NCBI GenBank assembly: GCA_016209795.1
Contig: JACQVI010000118.1
Span: 1-41,366, forward strand
Direction: 5' to 3'
Source: Ignavibacteriota bacterium
GTDB taxonomy: Bacteria > Bacteroidota > Ignavibacteria > UBA10030 > SZUA-254
Length of the DNA stretch: 41,366 nt
Positions 7,918 to 17,560 of the stretch are shown here, piece by piece. The notes below the pieces were generated by a model. The model worked only from the letters and a program-made list of their open reading frames with translations. It did not search any database and was not told the origin of the DNA. Every line of letters begins with the position of its first letter. The stretch's first letter is position 1. Made by a program: the position numbers and the translations under genes.

Positions 7918-9417
7918 ATGAATCAAGAAATAGCACAATCCATAGCTCGGAATACAACGATCCAGATGATCCAGCAGATTATCACCTGGACATCGAGCTT
8001 CATTCTGATGCTATTCTTACCTCGCTATCTAGGTCCTGTCGATTATGGCAGGCTTTATCTTGCGATGTCGATTGCTGGAATGTTTTTGATCTTGATCGAT
8101 TTCGATGGACGCATGGGCATTGCCAAACGAATCGCACGAGCAAGGGAACAGGCTCCCCAAACGCTAGCTAATGCTATAGGTTTACGGATTATTCTCTGGT
8201 TTTTCTCATTTCTTACTATGCTCATTTTTGCACTGCTTGTTGACTATCCTACTGCTGTTAAGATACTATTGATAGTGTTCGGAGTAGAAATGTTCTGGAG
8301 AGCTATTCGTACGGTATTTGCGGGTACGTTTTTAGGGTTCGAGCTTCTTCAATATTCTGCTGTGGGTGCAATTATAGAACGGGTCTTCATCTCTGTTGTT
8401 GGTGTTAGTGCAATTCTGCTCGGCGCTAATTCTCTAACAATAGCAATCATTCTGGTCGTGGGCACACTACTGAATTTCCTGATCTGTGCAAAATTTACAA
8501 CTCGAATAGTTAGTTATCTTCCAAAAATTAATTGGACTGCTATGCTTTCGTTAAGTAAGGATGGAGTACCTTATCTGCTTACTACTATTTTCGGTGTAAT
8601 CTACTATAGCATTGACACCATCATGCTCTCCATTCTCACCCCAGCTATAGTTGTTGGTTGGTACGGGGCAGCTTATAAGTTTTTCGACGTTCTAGTATTT
8701 CTACCAAGCATCTACTCGACCTCAATCATGCCAATCTTGTCGCGACTTTGGGGCAAAGAAGACGAAATGCTCTCACGCACTGCACAAAAAAGCCTTAAAG
8801 TGATGATGATCTCTGGTATTCCCATCAGCATTTTAGCGTTTACATTTTCAGATAAGATCATCAGTCTCTTTTTTGGGTTGGAGGGATACGGACCGTCAGT
8901 AGTTACCCTTCAAATTTTTACTGTTGGATTATTGCTTCTCTACGTTGATTTCGTTTTAAGCTCAATGCTTCTTGCCTGCGACAAACAGCGTGCATGGGCT
9001 ACGGTTGCGTTTGCCGCAATATTCGTCAACTTTGGATTGAATTACTTTCTAATTCCTTACACCCAAACTCGCTTTGGGAACGGAGGAGTGGGGGCAGCTA
9101 TCGCAACAATCATCACAGAATGTTTTGTGATGATTTCTGCTTTGTCAATCTTGCCTAGGGGCATCTTGGACAACTCCCTTGTCACAGTATCTTTGAAAAC
9201 CATAGCCTCTGGAATCGTGATGGCGCTTGCACTCTGGCTATTTTCATGGTATCATCCTCACTGGATGGTGAATGCAATAGTAGGCAGCATTGTCTATCTC
9301 GTGGCGCTATTTTCACTTAAAACATTTAACGCAGCAGAATTAGCATTCATGAAGAACTTTTTATCGCCACGGAACTTCAAAAATATCTTGGTACTGCATA
9401 AAGGGGCGAGTACATGA
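7918..9417 (+). CDS. Wzx-type oligosaccharide flippase (MOP superfamily)
   Basis: The 499-aa polytopic protein has about 14 predicted helices and a Polysaccharide_synt-type N-terminus (NTTIQMIQQIITWTSSF, then LPRYLGPVDYGRLY). Further MOP-like blocks include GVEMFWRAIRTVFAGTFLGFE and a central VPYLLTTIFGVIYYSIDTIML. It would move the undecaprenyl-linked repeat unit from the cytoplasmic to the periplasmic leaflet. Its stop codon overlaps the next gene's ATG (ATGA, 9414-9417), indicating translational coupling. Length and topology are normal for the family, and it is the only flippase candidate in the window. Confidence 0.92.
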   Translation: MNQEIAQSIARNTTIQMIQQIITWTSSFILMLFLPRYLGPVDYGRLYLAMSIAGMFLILIDFDGRMGIAKRIARAREQAPQTLANAIGLRIILWFFSFLTMLIFALLVDYPTAVKILLIVFGVEMFWRAIRTVFAGTFLGFELLQYSAVGAIIERVFISVVGVSAILLGANSLTIAIILVVGTLLNFLICAKFTTRIVSYLPKINWTAMLSLSKDGVPYLLTTIFGVIYYSIDTIMLSILTPAIVVGWYGAAYKFFDVLVFLPSIYSTSIMPILSRLWGKEDEMLSRTAQKSLKVMMISGIPISILAFTFSDKIISLFFGLEGYGPSVVTLQIFTVGLLLLYVDFVLSSMLLACDKQRAWATVAFAAIFVNFGLNYFLIPYTQTRFGNGGVGAAIATIITECFVMISALSILPRGILDNSLVTVSLKTIASGIVMALALWLFSWYHPHWMVNAIVGSIVYLVALFSLKTFNAAELAFMKNFLSPRNFKNILVLHKGAST

Positions 9418-10643
9418 AAATCCTGTTCATGCTACCATATTCTCCGGTACCTCCAACATTTGGAGGAGCGATGCGCATCTACCATCTCATCAAACTGGCG
9501 CTCAGGAATCACGATGTCAGCATCCTCTCTTTTGGATCATCGGAAGATGAACGTGAACTACGATCTCATCTTGGATCGCAGACAAGGAATATCAACGTCA
9601 TTCCACTTCGCTGGCATAAAAAAACGCGTCGTTTAAGACAGTTTTTCTCTCTGTTCCGTAACCACAGCTTCATGTATTTGTTAGTACATAGGCAAAAGAT
9701 GCAGGATGAATTAGACCATCTGTTAGAGACTTTGGATTTCGATATCGTGCAAACAGAATATCCAAGCATGGGCTCATACCAGCTCAACTCACACGCTATA
9801 AAGATTCTCGATTCTCCAGACGTTCAGTATGACAATTTCCGCCAGACCTGGCATACGGCTCGTACACAGCTACGAAAGCTATACTATCGAAATGAATACA
9901 AGAAATTTTATCGGGAAGAGATTGAAGCGTGCAATCGTTATGATGTTGTTTTGTTGACCTCTGCACGAGATAAACAGATTCTCGATGCCGATATCCCCAT
10001 TATTCCAAAATATGTGATTCCAAATGGCGTTGACGCGAGTTATTTTATACCATCCTCTGTATCAATAGAGCCATGGTCATTAGTCTTTACAGGGGCAATG
10101 GGGTACATTCCAAATTATGACGGGATGTTGTACTTCATTGATGAAATTCTTCCTCATGTTTTGAAACGGATCCCTGCCGCTAAGGTTTATATCGTCGGCG
10201 ATAATCCACCGAAACAACTGTTGAAGAAAGCTTCACATAACGTGATCATTACGGGATACGTAGAAGATGTTCGACCGTATGTATGGCGCTCAAGCGTGTA
10301 TATTGTGCCATTACGTATGGGAAGCGGAACACGTCTGAAAGTGTTAGAGGCTATGGCAATGAAAAAACCTATTGTCAGCACAAGCATCGGTTGCGAGGGC
10401 ATCGATGTTGTCAACGGAGAATCTGTGATTATTGCCGATGAACCTCAAGCATTTGCAGAATCAATCATTAAGCTGCTTTATGACAACAGATTATGCGAAC
10501 AGCTCATTAACAATGGATATGAGCTTATGAAAACAAACTACGAATGGCAAGTGATCGGGGACCAATTGGAGAATCTCTACCAAGAACTTTACAGAAAAAA
10601 CCATCTTACAACTATGAAAGAAATAACTCGAATCGCCATCTGA
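9414..10643 (+). CDS. Glycosyltransferase family 4, PEP-CTERM/XrtA-type
   Basis: The 409-aa GT-B glycosyltransferase has an N-terminal acceptor domain that begins MKILFMLPYSPVPPTFGGA with the Gly-rich loop. The C-terminal donor domain carries VFTGAMGYIPNYDGMLYF, VYIVGDNPP and PLRMGSGTRLKVLEAMAMKK. The latter is the donor-binding segment of the subgroup often seen in exosortase-associated exopolysaccharide loci. It transfers a nucleotide-sugar donor onto the lipid-linked glycan; the sugar cannot be predicted. It is coupled to the flippase by a 4-base overlap. No exosortase gene is present in this window. Confidence 0.88.
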   Translation: MKILFMLPYSPVPPTFGGAMRIYHLIKLALRNHDVSILSFGSSEDERELRSHLGSQTRNINVIPLRWHKKTRRLRQFFSLFRNHSFMYLLVHRQKMQDELDHLLETLDFDIVQTEYPSMGSYQLNSHAIKILDSPDVQYDNFRQTWHTARTQLRKLYYRNEYKKFYREEIEACNRYDVVLLTSARDKQILDADIPIIPKYVIPNGVDASYFIPSSVSIEPWSLVFTGAMGYIPNYDGMLYFIDEILPHVLKRIPAAKVYIVGDNPPKQLLKKASHNVIITGYVEDVRPYVWRSSVYIVPLRMGSGTRLKVLEAMAMKKPIVSTSIGCEGIDVVNGESVIIADEPQAFAESIIKLLYDNRLCEQLINNGYELMKTNYEWQVIGDQLENLYQELYRKNHLTTMKEITRIAI

Positions 10644-10680
10644 ACACATGAATAATCTGATTCTCTAAGTAGGAACGCAC

Positions 10681-11571
10681 ATGACAAATGGACAAACCAT
10701 AGTAGACAGGAAAAGATCAAATGGGGATCATTCTCACGACATCAAGATCCTGATGTACCACCGAATAGTCGATGATAAGAATCTCTCTCATCGTTATCCT
10801 CAGGTCTGCGTTCATGTACGGGATTTTCGACATCATCTTGCACTCTTAGAACGGTGGGGCTTCACAGCCATCACGTTCGAAGACTACCAGCTTTGTTTAG
10901 AAGGTGAATTGAATTTGCCGAAAAAGCCGGTGATTCTCACCTTCGATGATGGCTACGTTGACACCTTTCAACATGCTGTACCACTGTTGCAGGAATTTGG
11001 TACGAGGGCTGTGTTCTTTGTCTTGGGAAACCAACAAATTTCAACGAACATTTGGGACGAAAAGATTGGGTTGCCGAGAGCATCATTGATTAACGAAAAG
11101 CAAATACTTGAATTACATGGCGCCGGCTTTGAGATTGGCTCACACTCGATGACACACGCCGTCCTTCCAGCATTATCCCGTGAACAAGCGTGGGAAGAAA
11201 TTTTACGCTCTCGGGCGTTACTGGAAATCTTGTTGAATGCGCCAGTGAAATCATTTGCGTTCCCTTACGGACTTGCGGATACCATGACAAAAAAATTGGT
11301 GAAAGATGCAGGTTACTCCATTGGATGTGCAACGTATGCTGGAAGACCTCGATTCGGAACAGACCCATTTGATATTCACCGTATCGTAGTACCAGGGACA
11401 TCCGATACATTAGGCTTCGCCCTTCGCGTGCTTGCACCGTTTGAGTATTATTCCTGGCTCCGATGGAAAACAAAATTGCTGCTCTTTGCTCATCGTAATG
11501 GAAAGAGAAACGGGCAACTTCTTGCCAATGAAATTATAGAGGCAGCCGATATTGCAAAAGAACAAGAGTAA
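10681..11571 (+). CDS. Polysaccharide deacetylase (NodB/CE4)
   Basis: The 296-aa protein has an intact CE4 catalytic set: TFDDG (87-91, catalytic base and metal Asp), the metal-binding SHSMTH (154-159, two His), and FAFPYG. It lacks a signal peptide, so it probably acts in the cytoplasm or at the inner membrane on a lipid-linked intermediate, removing N-acetyl groups from amino sugars. A free amine would be a natural acceptor for the FemAB/CelD-like acyltransferase encoded 5 bases downstream and for its paralogues further on, which is inference from adjacency. A TAGGAA element sits 8-13 bases before the ATG and supports the start. Confidence 0.9.
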   Translation: MTNGQTIVDRKRSNGDHSHDIKILMYHRIVDDKNLSHRYPQVCVHVRDFRHHLALLERWGFTAITFEDYQLCLEGELNLPKKPVILTFDDGYVDTFQHAVPLLQEFGTRAVFFVLGNQQISTNIWDEKIGLPRASLINEKQILELHGAGFEIGSHSMTHAVLPALSREQAWEEILRSRALLEILLNAPVKSFAFPYGLADTMTKKLVKDAGYSIGCATYAGRPRFGTDPFDIHRIVVPGTSDTLGFALRVLAPFEYYSWLRWKTKLLLFAHRNGKRNGQLLANEIIEAADIAKEQE

Positions 11572-11576
11572 GATCT

Positions 11577-12959
11577 ATGAAAGATCATGGTCATACATAC
11601 CCCGCTGCCGAAAGACTGAATACGTCTGCATATAGCCGAGCACACCTGGATGACTCGTCACTCACGATCCAAGTTGTGAGAGATGCCGAGACGTTCAGCA
11701 CACTGCGCAATGAATGGAATGAATTAGCTGTTGCATCTTCGGCAACAATTTATCAAACCCATGAATGGCTATCGATCTGGTGGAAGTATTATGGCAGTCA
11801 ACCTAACCGTAGTCTTTATATCCTTCTCTTTCGGTACTTTGGAAAATTAGTCGGTGTAACTCCGCTCTGTTTACAGAATGATAACGTTTTCGGTCTTTGC
11901 TTAGATCGTCGACTAACTTTTTTGGGAAGCGGAGAAGCGTTTGGAAAGTCATTTGGCATTTTCTTCGATGATGGACCCAGCGATTACCTGGATATCATCA
12001 TCCTGCCTGGGTTTGAAATAGAAGTCTGTCATTGTTTACTCACGTATCTGAAAGAGTTTGGCAATTTTTATGATACCATTGAACTTGTTAATGCAAAACC
12101 CTATGGTACGCTTATGAAAGAGCTTGTTCCTCGCTTAGAGCAGTACGGCTTTAGCCACAAAGTATCTCAAGCAGAGGTATGTTCACAACTTCATGTTCCA
12201 CCTTCATTTGAGAAGTATCTTTTTGGACTAAAGCCAAGTGTACGACGACGCCTTTCGCAAGCTCTGAGAGCTGCAGAAGATAATGGCATATTTACAATCA
12301 AAGAAATTGACTCTCTTAAAGGATACAAACAAGCATTGCATTTGCTCATTCAGCTACATCAGAAACGATGGAATCGCATGGGATACCCAGGACTGTTTGC
12401 CGATCAACGTTTTCAGCGATTTCAAGAGGATATCATCAATGCTTTTTATCAGAACGGTTGGTTATGGTGTAAGACTGCACACGCTAACGGTTCAGGTGTT
12501 GCTGCTCGGCTGTCATTTAAATTCAATAACTGTTACTACGACTATTTATCTGGTTTCGATGACGCTTCACTTTCGGCGAAGTACAGACCTGGACTTCTAC
12601 TCCTTATCGAAATGATTAAAGATGCGATCCGTGAAAAAATTCAGACAATTGATCTGCTCAGAGGAGATGAACAGTACAAGACTGAATTGGCCCCACATAA
12701 AAGTAGTAATTGGAATATCATAATTCGGCATCGAAATTCAAAGGGAAAATTACATCTCCAATTGTTCCGTTCAATCCATTCAGTAATGAGATTCCTTGTG
12801 TTTCTTATGAACCGCGAAAGGAAGCTTATCGTAGCCCAGTATGACGAGCGTTCATTTCCCAAGTTTGTAATCTCTTATATCAAATTTCGATGTTCGAGAC
12901 TTATAAATAAAATTCGAAAAGCTCGGTTTCGTCTATTGCGTGGTGGTGATTCTACTTAG
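11577..12959 (+). CDS. FemAB/CelD-like GNAT acyltransferase, copy 1
   Basis: The 460-aa product has the Acetyltransf_6 (BcsL/CelD/FemAB-like) layout. The N-terminal lobe has YQTHEWLSIWWKYYG and a V-G-V-T-P-L strand. A middle segment holds LKPSVRRRLSQALR, and the C-terminal GNAT lobe contains YLSGFD, KYRPGLLLLIEMIKDA and the diagnostic LLRGDEQYK. Members transfer acyl or aminoacyl groups to amino sugars or peptides, from acyl-CoA or charged tRNA. It most resembles the copy at 23084 (matching QTHEWL/QTFEWL and the central YLDIIILPG/YIDIIITKG strands). It directly follows the deacetylase, which could supply the free amine. Confidence 0.85.
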   Translation: MKDHGHTYPAAERLNTSAYSRAHLDDSSLTIQVVRDAETFSTLRNEWNELAVASSATIYQTHEWLSIWWKYYGSQPNRSLYILLFRYFGKLVGVTPLCLQNDNVFGLCLDRRLTFLGSGEAFGKSFGIFFDDGPSDYLDIIILPGFEIEVCHCLLTYLKEFGNFYDTIELVNAKPYGTLMKELVPRLEQYGFSHKVSQAEVCSQLHVPPSFEKYLFGLKPSVRRRLSQALRAAEDNGIFTIKEIDSLKGYKQALHLLIQLHQKRWNRMGYPGLFADQRFQRFQEDIINAFYQNGWLWCKTAHANGSGVAARLSFKFNNCYYDYLSGFDDASLSAKYRPGLLLLIEMIKDAIREKIQTIDLLRGDEQYKTELAPHKSSNWNIIIRHRNSKGKLHLQLFRSIHSVMRFLVFLMNRERKLIVAQYDERSFPKFVISYIKFRCSRLINKIRKARFRLLRGGDST

Positions 12960-13011
12960 AGTTAACATTTATGATTCTCAAGCTATTTTTTAACAACCGC
13001 TTAGTATTGCA

Positions 13012-14160
13012 ATGAAAACACTTTTGATTGTAACAACAGGACTACAACGACTTGATCGAGCCGAACTTCTGCTCAAAGAAGCAGCCGACGAATTCCCTCG
13101 AGTTTCCTTGTTCGGGACAAAGCTGAACAGTGATATATTAGATGAAAGATATCTTAAGACGGTGACCTTAATCAGACGATTCCTGTATAAGCTAATCCCC
13201 ACCGCCGTTGCCCAAGTCCTTGAGGCATTTTACATCAAAAATAAATACGACGTCATCATCTCATGGTCAGAAAGGCGTGCGCTCTTATTTGCACTGCTAC
13301 TTAAACTCTCGGGTTCGAATACTAAACACGTCGCTTTGATGTACTGGATGTCAAAACCGAAGCAGTCGATACTTTTTCACTTGGTTCATAACCATTTTGA
13401 TCGGATAATTACATGGTCATCAGTTCAGCGAGATTATGCATTGAATGTGTTAGGTATTCCGGCATCGAGAATCGCTTTTGTTCGCCATCCCGTTGATCAA
13501 CAATTTTGGAGACCAATCAAACAAGAAACAGATATGATCTCTTCAGCAGGATCTGAAATGCGTGATTATGCTACATTGCTTGAGGCTATGAAAGGTCTCA
13601 ATATGAAATGTCATATTGCAACGAACGAAATTCGCATTGTGAAAAACCATACTGCCGTCAGGTTAAACAAAAACCGGCTCGGTGCACTTCCACCAAATGT
13701 GTCTATTGGATTTCTACAGTATAAAGAACTAAGAGATCTCTATGCTCGCTCACGATTTGTCGTCGTACCACTATTCCCTTCAGACACAGACAACGGTATT
13801 AATACAATCTTGGAAGCTATGGCTATGGGCAAAGCAGTAATATGCTCACGGATCAAAGGACAGGTAGATGTCATCCGGGAAGGGAAGACCGGCATCTTTG
13901 TACCTCCGGGGGATTCTAAAGCTCTTCGCAATGCAATCGAATATTTATGGAATAATCCATCAGTCGCGCAACAAATGGGAACCGAGGCGCGACTTTACAT
14001 AGAAAAATATCATAGCATCGAGCAATTTGTCGATGACGTCAAAAGCTTGGTTGAAGAGGTCATTACAAAAGACAAAACTAAAAGTAAGTGTATGACCTCC
14101 ATTCATCATGAATCAATTATTGGAAACATCCATGGAACTTCTCGACCAATATCTTCTTGA
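13012..14160 (+). CDS. GT4-like glycosyltransferase, copy A
   Basis: The 382-aa GT-B protein has a C-terminal donor domain with the GT4 pattern VVVPLFPSDTDNG..TILEAMAMGKAV and a following REGKTGIFVPPGD. The N-terminal half (TTGLQRLDRAELLLKEA, then DEFPRVSLFG) is not typical of well-known GT4 members. It is shared almost throughout with the protein at 27677, for example VQRDYALNVLGIP in both. The two are clearly paralogues within one locus. The 3' end overlaps the AMP-ligase-like gene by at least 29 bases in another frame. No good Shine-Dalgarno precedes the ATG. Confidence 0.82.
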   Translation: MKTLLIVTTGLQRLDRAELLLKEAADEFPRVSLFGTKLNSDILDERYLKTVTLIRRFLYKLIPTAVAQVLEAFYIKNKYDVIISWSERRALLFALLLKLSGSNTKHVALMYWMSKPKQSILFHLVHNHFDRIITWSSVQRDYALNVLGIPASRIAFVRHPVDQQFWRPIKQETDMISSAGSEMRDYATLLEAMKGLNMKCHIATNEIRIVKNHTAVRLNKNRLGALPPNVSIGFLQYKELRDLYARSRFVVVPLFPSDTDNGINTILEAMAMGKAVICSRIKGQVDVIREGKTGIFVPPGDSKALRNAIEYLWNNPSVAQQMGTEARLYIEKYHSIEQFVDDVKSLVEEVITKDKTKSKCMTSIHHESIIGNIHGTSRPISS

Positions 14161-15658
14161 TGCAGCTCAGAAATTTCCTGAGAAAAAGGCAATCATCTGT
14201 GATGAGCACGTTATATCATACATAGAGCTTATCAACCGAATTAGTACTTTCTCAGAGAAATTACGGGATAGTGGCTTTGACCTGGGCAAAAGAGCTGTCA
14301 TCTTGGTTCACGACAAGGTAGATTACCTCACAGCTTGCTTTGCTACGATGCAGGCAGGGGGCATTGCTGTTCCGTTGACTGAAACTACCACCACCCACTT
14401 TATCCAAAAAGTAATGAAGGATTGTGATCCCCTGCTTTTTATAACAAGCAAAAAGGAGACGTTAGAAGATTCTCTCTCAAATATCGATCATAATTGCACG
14501 ATAATGTATGTTGATGATACAACAATGCCCCTCTTTCAAAGCAAGAGATATACGGTTCCACTATTAGCAGATAATCAACGTGGGGCATTGATACTCCACA
14601 CTCATGGAACAAACGGTGAACAGAAGAGTGTCTTGATGTCACATCGAAATCTTATTCATGCTGCATTATCCGCTAATACAATCTCAGGAATTGATTCTTC
14701 AATTCGAGAGTTTGTTACACCACAACTTACACAATCGTTTGGCTTTGGAAGATGCTTATCTATACTCATCAACGGCGGTACAATTGTGGTTACGAATCAA
14801 ACGATAACTTCTCTCACGATAACAGAGACGATTTTTAAGCACCGCTGCAATGCATTATCCATTGCCCCTTCAATGTTCTCAACTATCATGAATTCCAGTA
14901 AATCACCGTTGAAGAACATTTCTTCACAATTACAAGTTATCGATTTGGGGAGTAAGGAAATTTCTGTACAAAGGAAAAGAGACTTTCTGAGAATGTTCCC
15001 AAAAGCTCGCATTTTCACGCACTATGGACTTACCGAAGCCTCGTATTGTACGTCTCTTGAATTACGATCTGAAGAGAAGAAAATTCAAACAGTTGGCAGA
15101 GCTTCTCCATCTGTTGAAATCGGAGTTATTGATGATCATGGAAATCTTCTAAGGCATAACATGACTGGCGAGATTACAGTGCGTGGAGAAAATGTCATGA
15201 GCAGGTACTGGCACGATAGCGAGCTTACTCAACAAAGCTTCACCGAAGGAAAATGGTTGAAGACAGGAGATTGTGGTTTTTTAGATGATGATGGCTATCT
15301 CCATGTTTTAGGTCGTAAGGCAGAGATGATCAACCTTGGTGATACAATGTTCTCTCCACTTGAAGTTGAGGAAAAAATACGAGAAATATTTCCAGACTAT
15401 GAATTCTGTGTTATAGGTGTTCCGGACCCGAGTGGAGTACGAAAAGAAATTCCGGTGCTCTGCTACATTCCGCATGAAGGTAAAACCATCAATGCATCCG
15501 AGCTTTCACAAGCTCTATCGAACAAAGTTGATACGAATAAGATTCCTCGGATCGTCTATCGCATTGACCATCTTTCAATATCGGACCATCAGTCATTACG
15601 ACAAGAAATCCGGAAACATCTCTTAGTAAGTTTTGCACAAACAGTTAATCTTCTTTAA
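14108..15658 (+). CDS. AMP-dependent synthetase/ligase homologue lacking the A10 lysine
   Basis: The 516-aa product has the class I adenylate-forming fold. Core A3 reads THGTNGEQK where TSGTTGxPK is usual. A5 is HYGLTEAS, A7 is WLKTGDCGFLDDDGYLHVLGR, and A8 is KAEMINLGDTMFSPLEVEE. The A10 region is altered: where a catalytic Lys normally sits in GKxxR, the sequence is DHQSLR (Gln about residue 495). A10 Lys is needed for adenylation, so this enzyme may be impaired in acid activation or may perform only the thioester-like half-reaction or binding. An alternative ATG at 14132 would shorten it by 8 residues and reduce the overlap with the preceding gene. It probably handles a small carboxylic acid for glycan tailoring; substrate unknown. 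Confidence 0.85.
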   Translation: MNQLLETSMELLDQYLLDAAQKFPEKKAIICDEHVISYIELINRISTFSEKLRDSGFDLGKRAVILVHDKVDYLTACFATMQAGGIAVPLTETTTTHFIQKVMKDCDPLLFITSKKETLEDSLSNIDHNCTIMYVDDTTMPLFQSKRYTVPLLADNQRGALILHTHGTNGEQKSVLMSHRNLIHAALSANTISGIDSSIREFVTPQLTQSFGFGRCLSILINGGTIVVTNQTITSLTITETIFKHRCNALSIAPSMFSTIMNSSKSPLKNISSQLQVIDLGSKEISVQRKRDFLRMFPKARIFTHYGLTEASYCTSLELRSEEKKIQTVGRASPSVEIGVIDDHGNLLRHNMTGEITVRGENVMSRYWHDSELTQQSFTEGKWLKTGDCGFLDDDGYLHVLGRKAEMINLGDTMFSPLEVEEKIREIFPDYEFCVIGVPDPSGVRKEIPVLCYIPHEGKTINASELSQALSNKVDTNKIPRIVYRIDHLSISDHQSLRQEIRKHLLVSFAQTVNLL

Positions 15659-15668
15659 GGAAAAAGCC

Positions 15669-16412
15669 ATGGTAAAGAAACCAAAAACCGCAGAAATCAA
15701 TCCGGGTCCCGGTTTTAGGATTCGGACAAACATCAAACGCCCTGACCCCGCGATTATAGCTGGACTGGGTGAATTCGAGACACCTGTCATCTCCGATCTT
15801 ATGAATCGGTTATACACGATGACGCCGGCAATACATAACCTTACAGCACCTGAGCTAAACATTCTTGGATCAGCCTGTACAGTCAAAGTTTTCCCGGGCG
15901 ATAATCTCATGGTCCACAAATCACTCGATCTCGCTGCACCAAATGACATTATCGTCGTCGATGCGGGTGGATCATCCATGAATGCAGTGATGGGCGATCT
16001 TGTCTGTACGAAGGCTCGGCATCGTCAAATCGGAGGTTTTGTTGTGGATGGATACGTCCGAGATATTCCAGGCATCCTTGAGCTCCATTTCCCGGTGTAT
16101 GCACGCGGTATAACTCCGATTGGACCTCTGCATCGAGGACCTGGTGAAGTCAATTTTCCAATACAGTGCGGGGGAATTGTCGTTCATCCAGGCGATATCA
16201 TTGTTGGCGATATGAATGGTGTCGTTGTTGTCCCACAGGAAATAGCCAGCGCTCTGTTACAACGATTGCGAGACCGAAGAGGAGCCGAAGCAGAATATCT
16301 CGCTGCAGTGAAACGTGGAGAATTTTCAAACGAATGGGTTGATACGATTCTTACTGAAGGTCAATGTGAAATCATCCAAGACCACGAATTCATCTACACT
16401 ACTCAACTATGA
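15669..16412 (+). CDS. RraA-like class II aldolase (HMG/CHA aldolase family)
   Basis: The 247-aa protein of the RraA/HMG-aldolase family has NDIIVVDAGG, a metal-site GDL in MNAVMGDL (104-111), GGFVVDGYVRD with the catalytic Arg131 and metal Asp132, and the C-terminal VHPGDIIVGDMNGVVVVP. Aldolases of this group cleave 4-hydroxy-2-oxo acids to pyruvate or related 2-oxo acids, or decarboxylate oxaloacetate. Arg and Asp are present, which favours an enzyme over the catalytically inert RraA ribonuclease regulator. The start ATG 15669 has AAGGA at 15657-15661; an upstream TTG would overlap the previous gene and is rejected. It is coupled to the next gene by ATGA (16409-16412). Confidence 0.88.
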   Translation: MVKKPKTAEINPGPGFRIRTNIKRPDPAIIAGLGEFETPVISDLMNRLYTMTPAIHNLTAPELNILGSACTVKVFPGDNLMVHKSLDLAAPNDIIVVDAGGSSMNAVMGDLVCTKARHRQIGGFVVDGYVRDIPGILELHFPVYARGITPIGPLHRGPGEVNFPIQCGGIVVHPGDIIVGDMNGVVVVPQEIASALLQRLRDRRGAEAEYLAAVKRGEFSNEWVDTILTEGQCEIIQDHEFIYTTQL

Positions 16413-17560
16413 AGATCACACATAACATACGCTGGAAAAGACTCCAGATAGATGTGTTACGAATGCCGATGTATTTAAAGAACGTCTGGAAGAGATTACT
16501 CAATCCAGCATATCTCGATGACAAGGCATTTGAAAAATGCTACGACTCCATCTGGCGCTATGCTGCTGAGGAATTATCGGCTGAACTTATCAAGCTACCA
16601 GATGGGTTCTGTGATATCAAGCTCAATTCTCGCATGACTCGCATGAAGCATCACCTTGTCATGATCGATCATCCTGTAACTGTCGAACTTACAAGAAACA
16701 AACCACTAGTGCATACATTATTGCGTGACGCTGGTCTGCCTGTTCCTGATTTTGCTGTATTCCTCTATGACGACATTAATTCAGCAAAATCGTTTCTTGA
16801 TAAAGCCAAGAGACCGTGTGTCATAAAGCCCGCAGAAGGATCTGCAGGAGGATTTGGTGTGACTACGAATATTAGAACGGGGCGAGATCTCAGACAAGCT
16901 GTTATATATGCATCACTCTTCAGTAAAAACTTACTCATCGAAGAGCATATTCCGGGAGAATCATATCGCCTTTTATATCTTAATGGAGAATTCATTGATG
17001 CAGTTCGTCGACGAGCACCTCGTGTTGTTGGCGACGGGAAATCAACGATTGCACAGTTGATTGAAGCGGAGAATACACGGCGCGCAACGATGATGGGTAT
17101 TGATACCCTCACACGGCTCACTATCGATCAAGACTGCATCCTTACGCTGCGTAACAACGGAACATCATTGAACGATGTACCCGAAGCTGGAGTTGAAGTT
17201 CAAATAAAAACGGCAACAAATCAAAACTCTTCAAAAGAGAACGAATCCGTACGGAATCTCCTTGTCGATGCTCTCATTCAAGAAGGTCAACGTGCTGCAT
17301 CGGTTTTGGGGGTCCAACTCGCAGGTATTGATATCATCACAAAAGATCCGACTGTCTCATTAGCACAAAGCGGCGGTGTCATTAATGAAGTGAATTCAGT
17401 GCCTGGGTTGCATTTCCATTATCAAACCTGTAATCCAGAACATCGTGTTCCTGTTGCAGTGCCTATTTTACGTCACCTTTTAGGTGTCAATAATACGTCA
17501 GCGCATTTACTGAATGAAGATCTTGAACATTATCATCATGAAACCTCACACAAATACTGA
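16409..17560 (+). CDS. ATP-grasp ligase, cyanophycin-synthetase/GshF-like
   Basis: The 383-aa protein has an ATP-grasp core. KPLVHTLLRDAGLPVPDF leads into the nucleotide-binding lysine strand CVIKPAEGSAGGFGV. LLIEEHIPGESYRLLYLNG follows, then VVGDGKSTI, and the Mg-binding end VINEVNSVPGL. This arrangement matches the amino-acid-ligating ATP-grasp domain of cyanophycin synthetase and GshF-like enzymes, which form amide bonds via acyl phosphates. The acidic Mg ligands (Glu, Asn) are retained, so it should be active. It probably condenses an amino group with a carboxylate in the proposed tailoring pathway. The 3' end overlaps the next ATP-grasp gene. Confidence 0.88.
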   Translation: MKITHNIRWKRLQIDVLRMPMYLKNVWKRLLNPAYLDDKAFEKCYDSIWRYAAEELSAELIKLPDGFCDIKLNSRMTRMKHHLVMIDHPVTVELTRNKPLVHTLLRDAGLPVPDFAVFLYDDINSAKSFLDKAKRPCVIKPAEGSAGGFGVTTNIRTGRDLRQAVIYASLFSKNLLIEEHIPGESYRLLYLNGEFIDAVRRRAPRVVGDGKSTIAQLIEAENTRRATMMGIDTLTRLTIDQDCILTLRNNGTSLNDVPEAGVEVQIKTATNQNSSKENESVRNLLVDALIQEGQRAASVLGVQLAGIDIITKDPTVSLAQSGGVINEVNSVPGLHFHYQTCNPEHRVPVAVPILRHLLGVNNTSAHLLNEDLEHYHHETSHKY

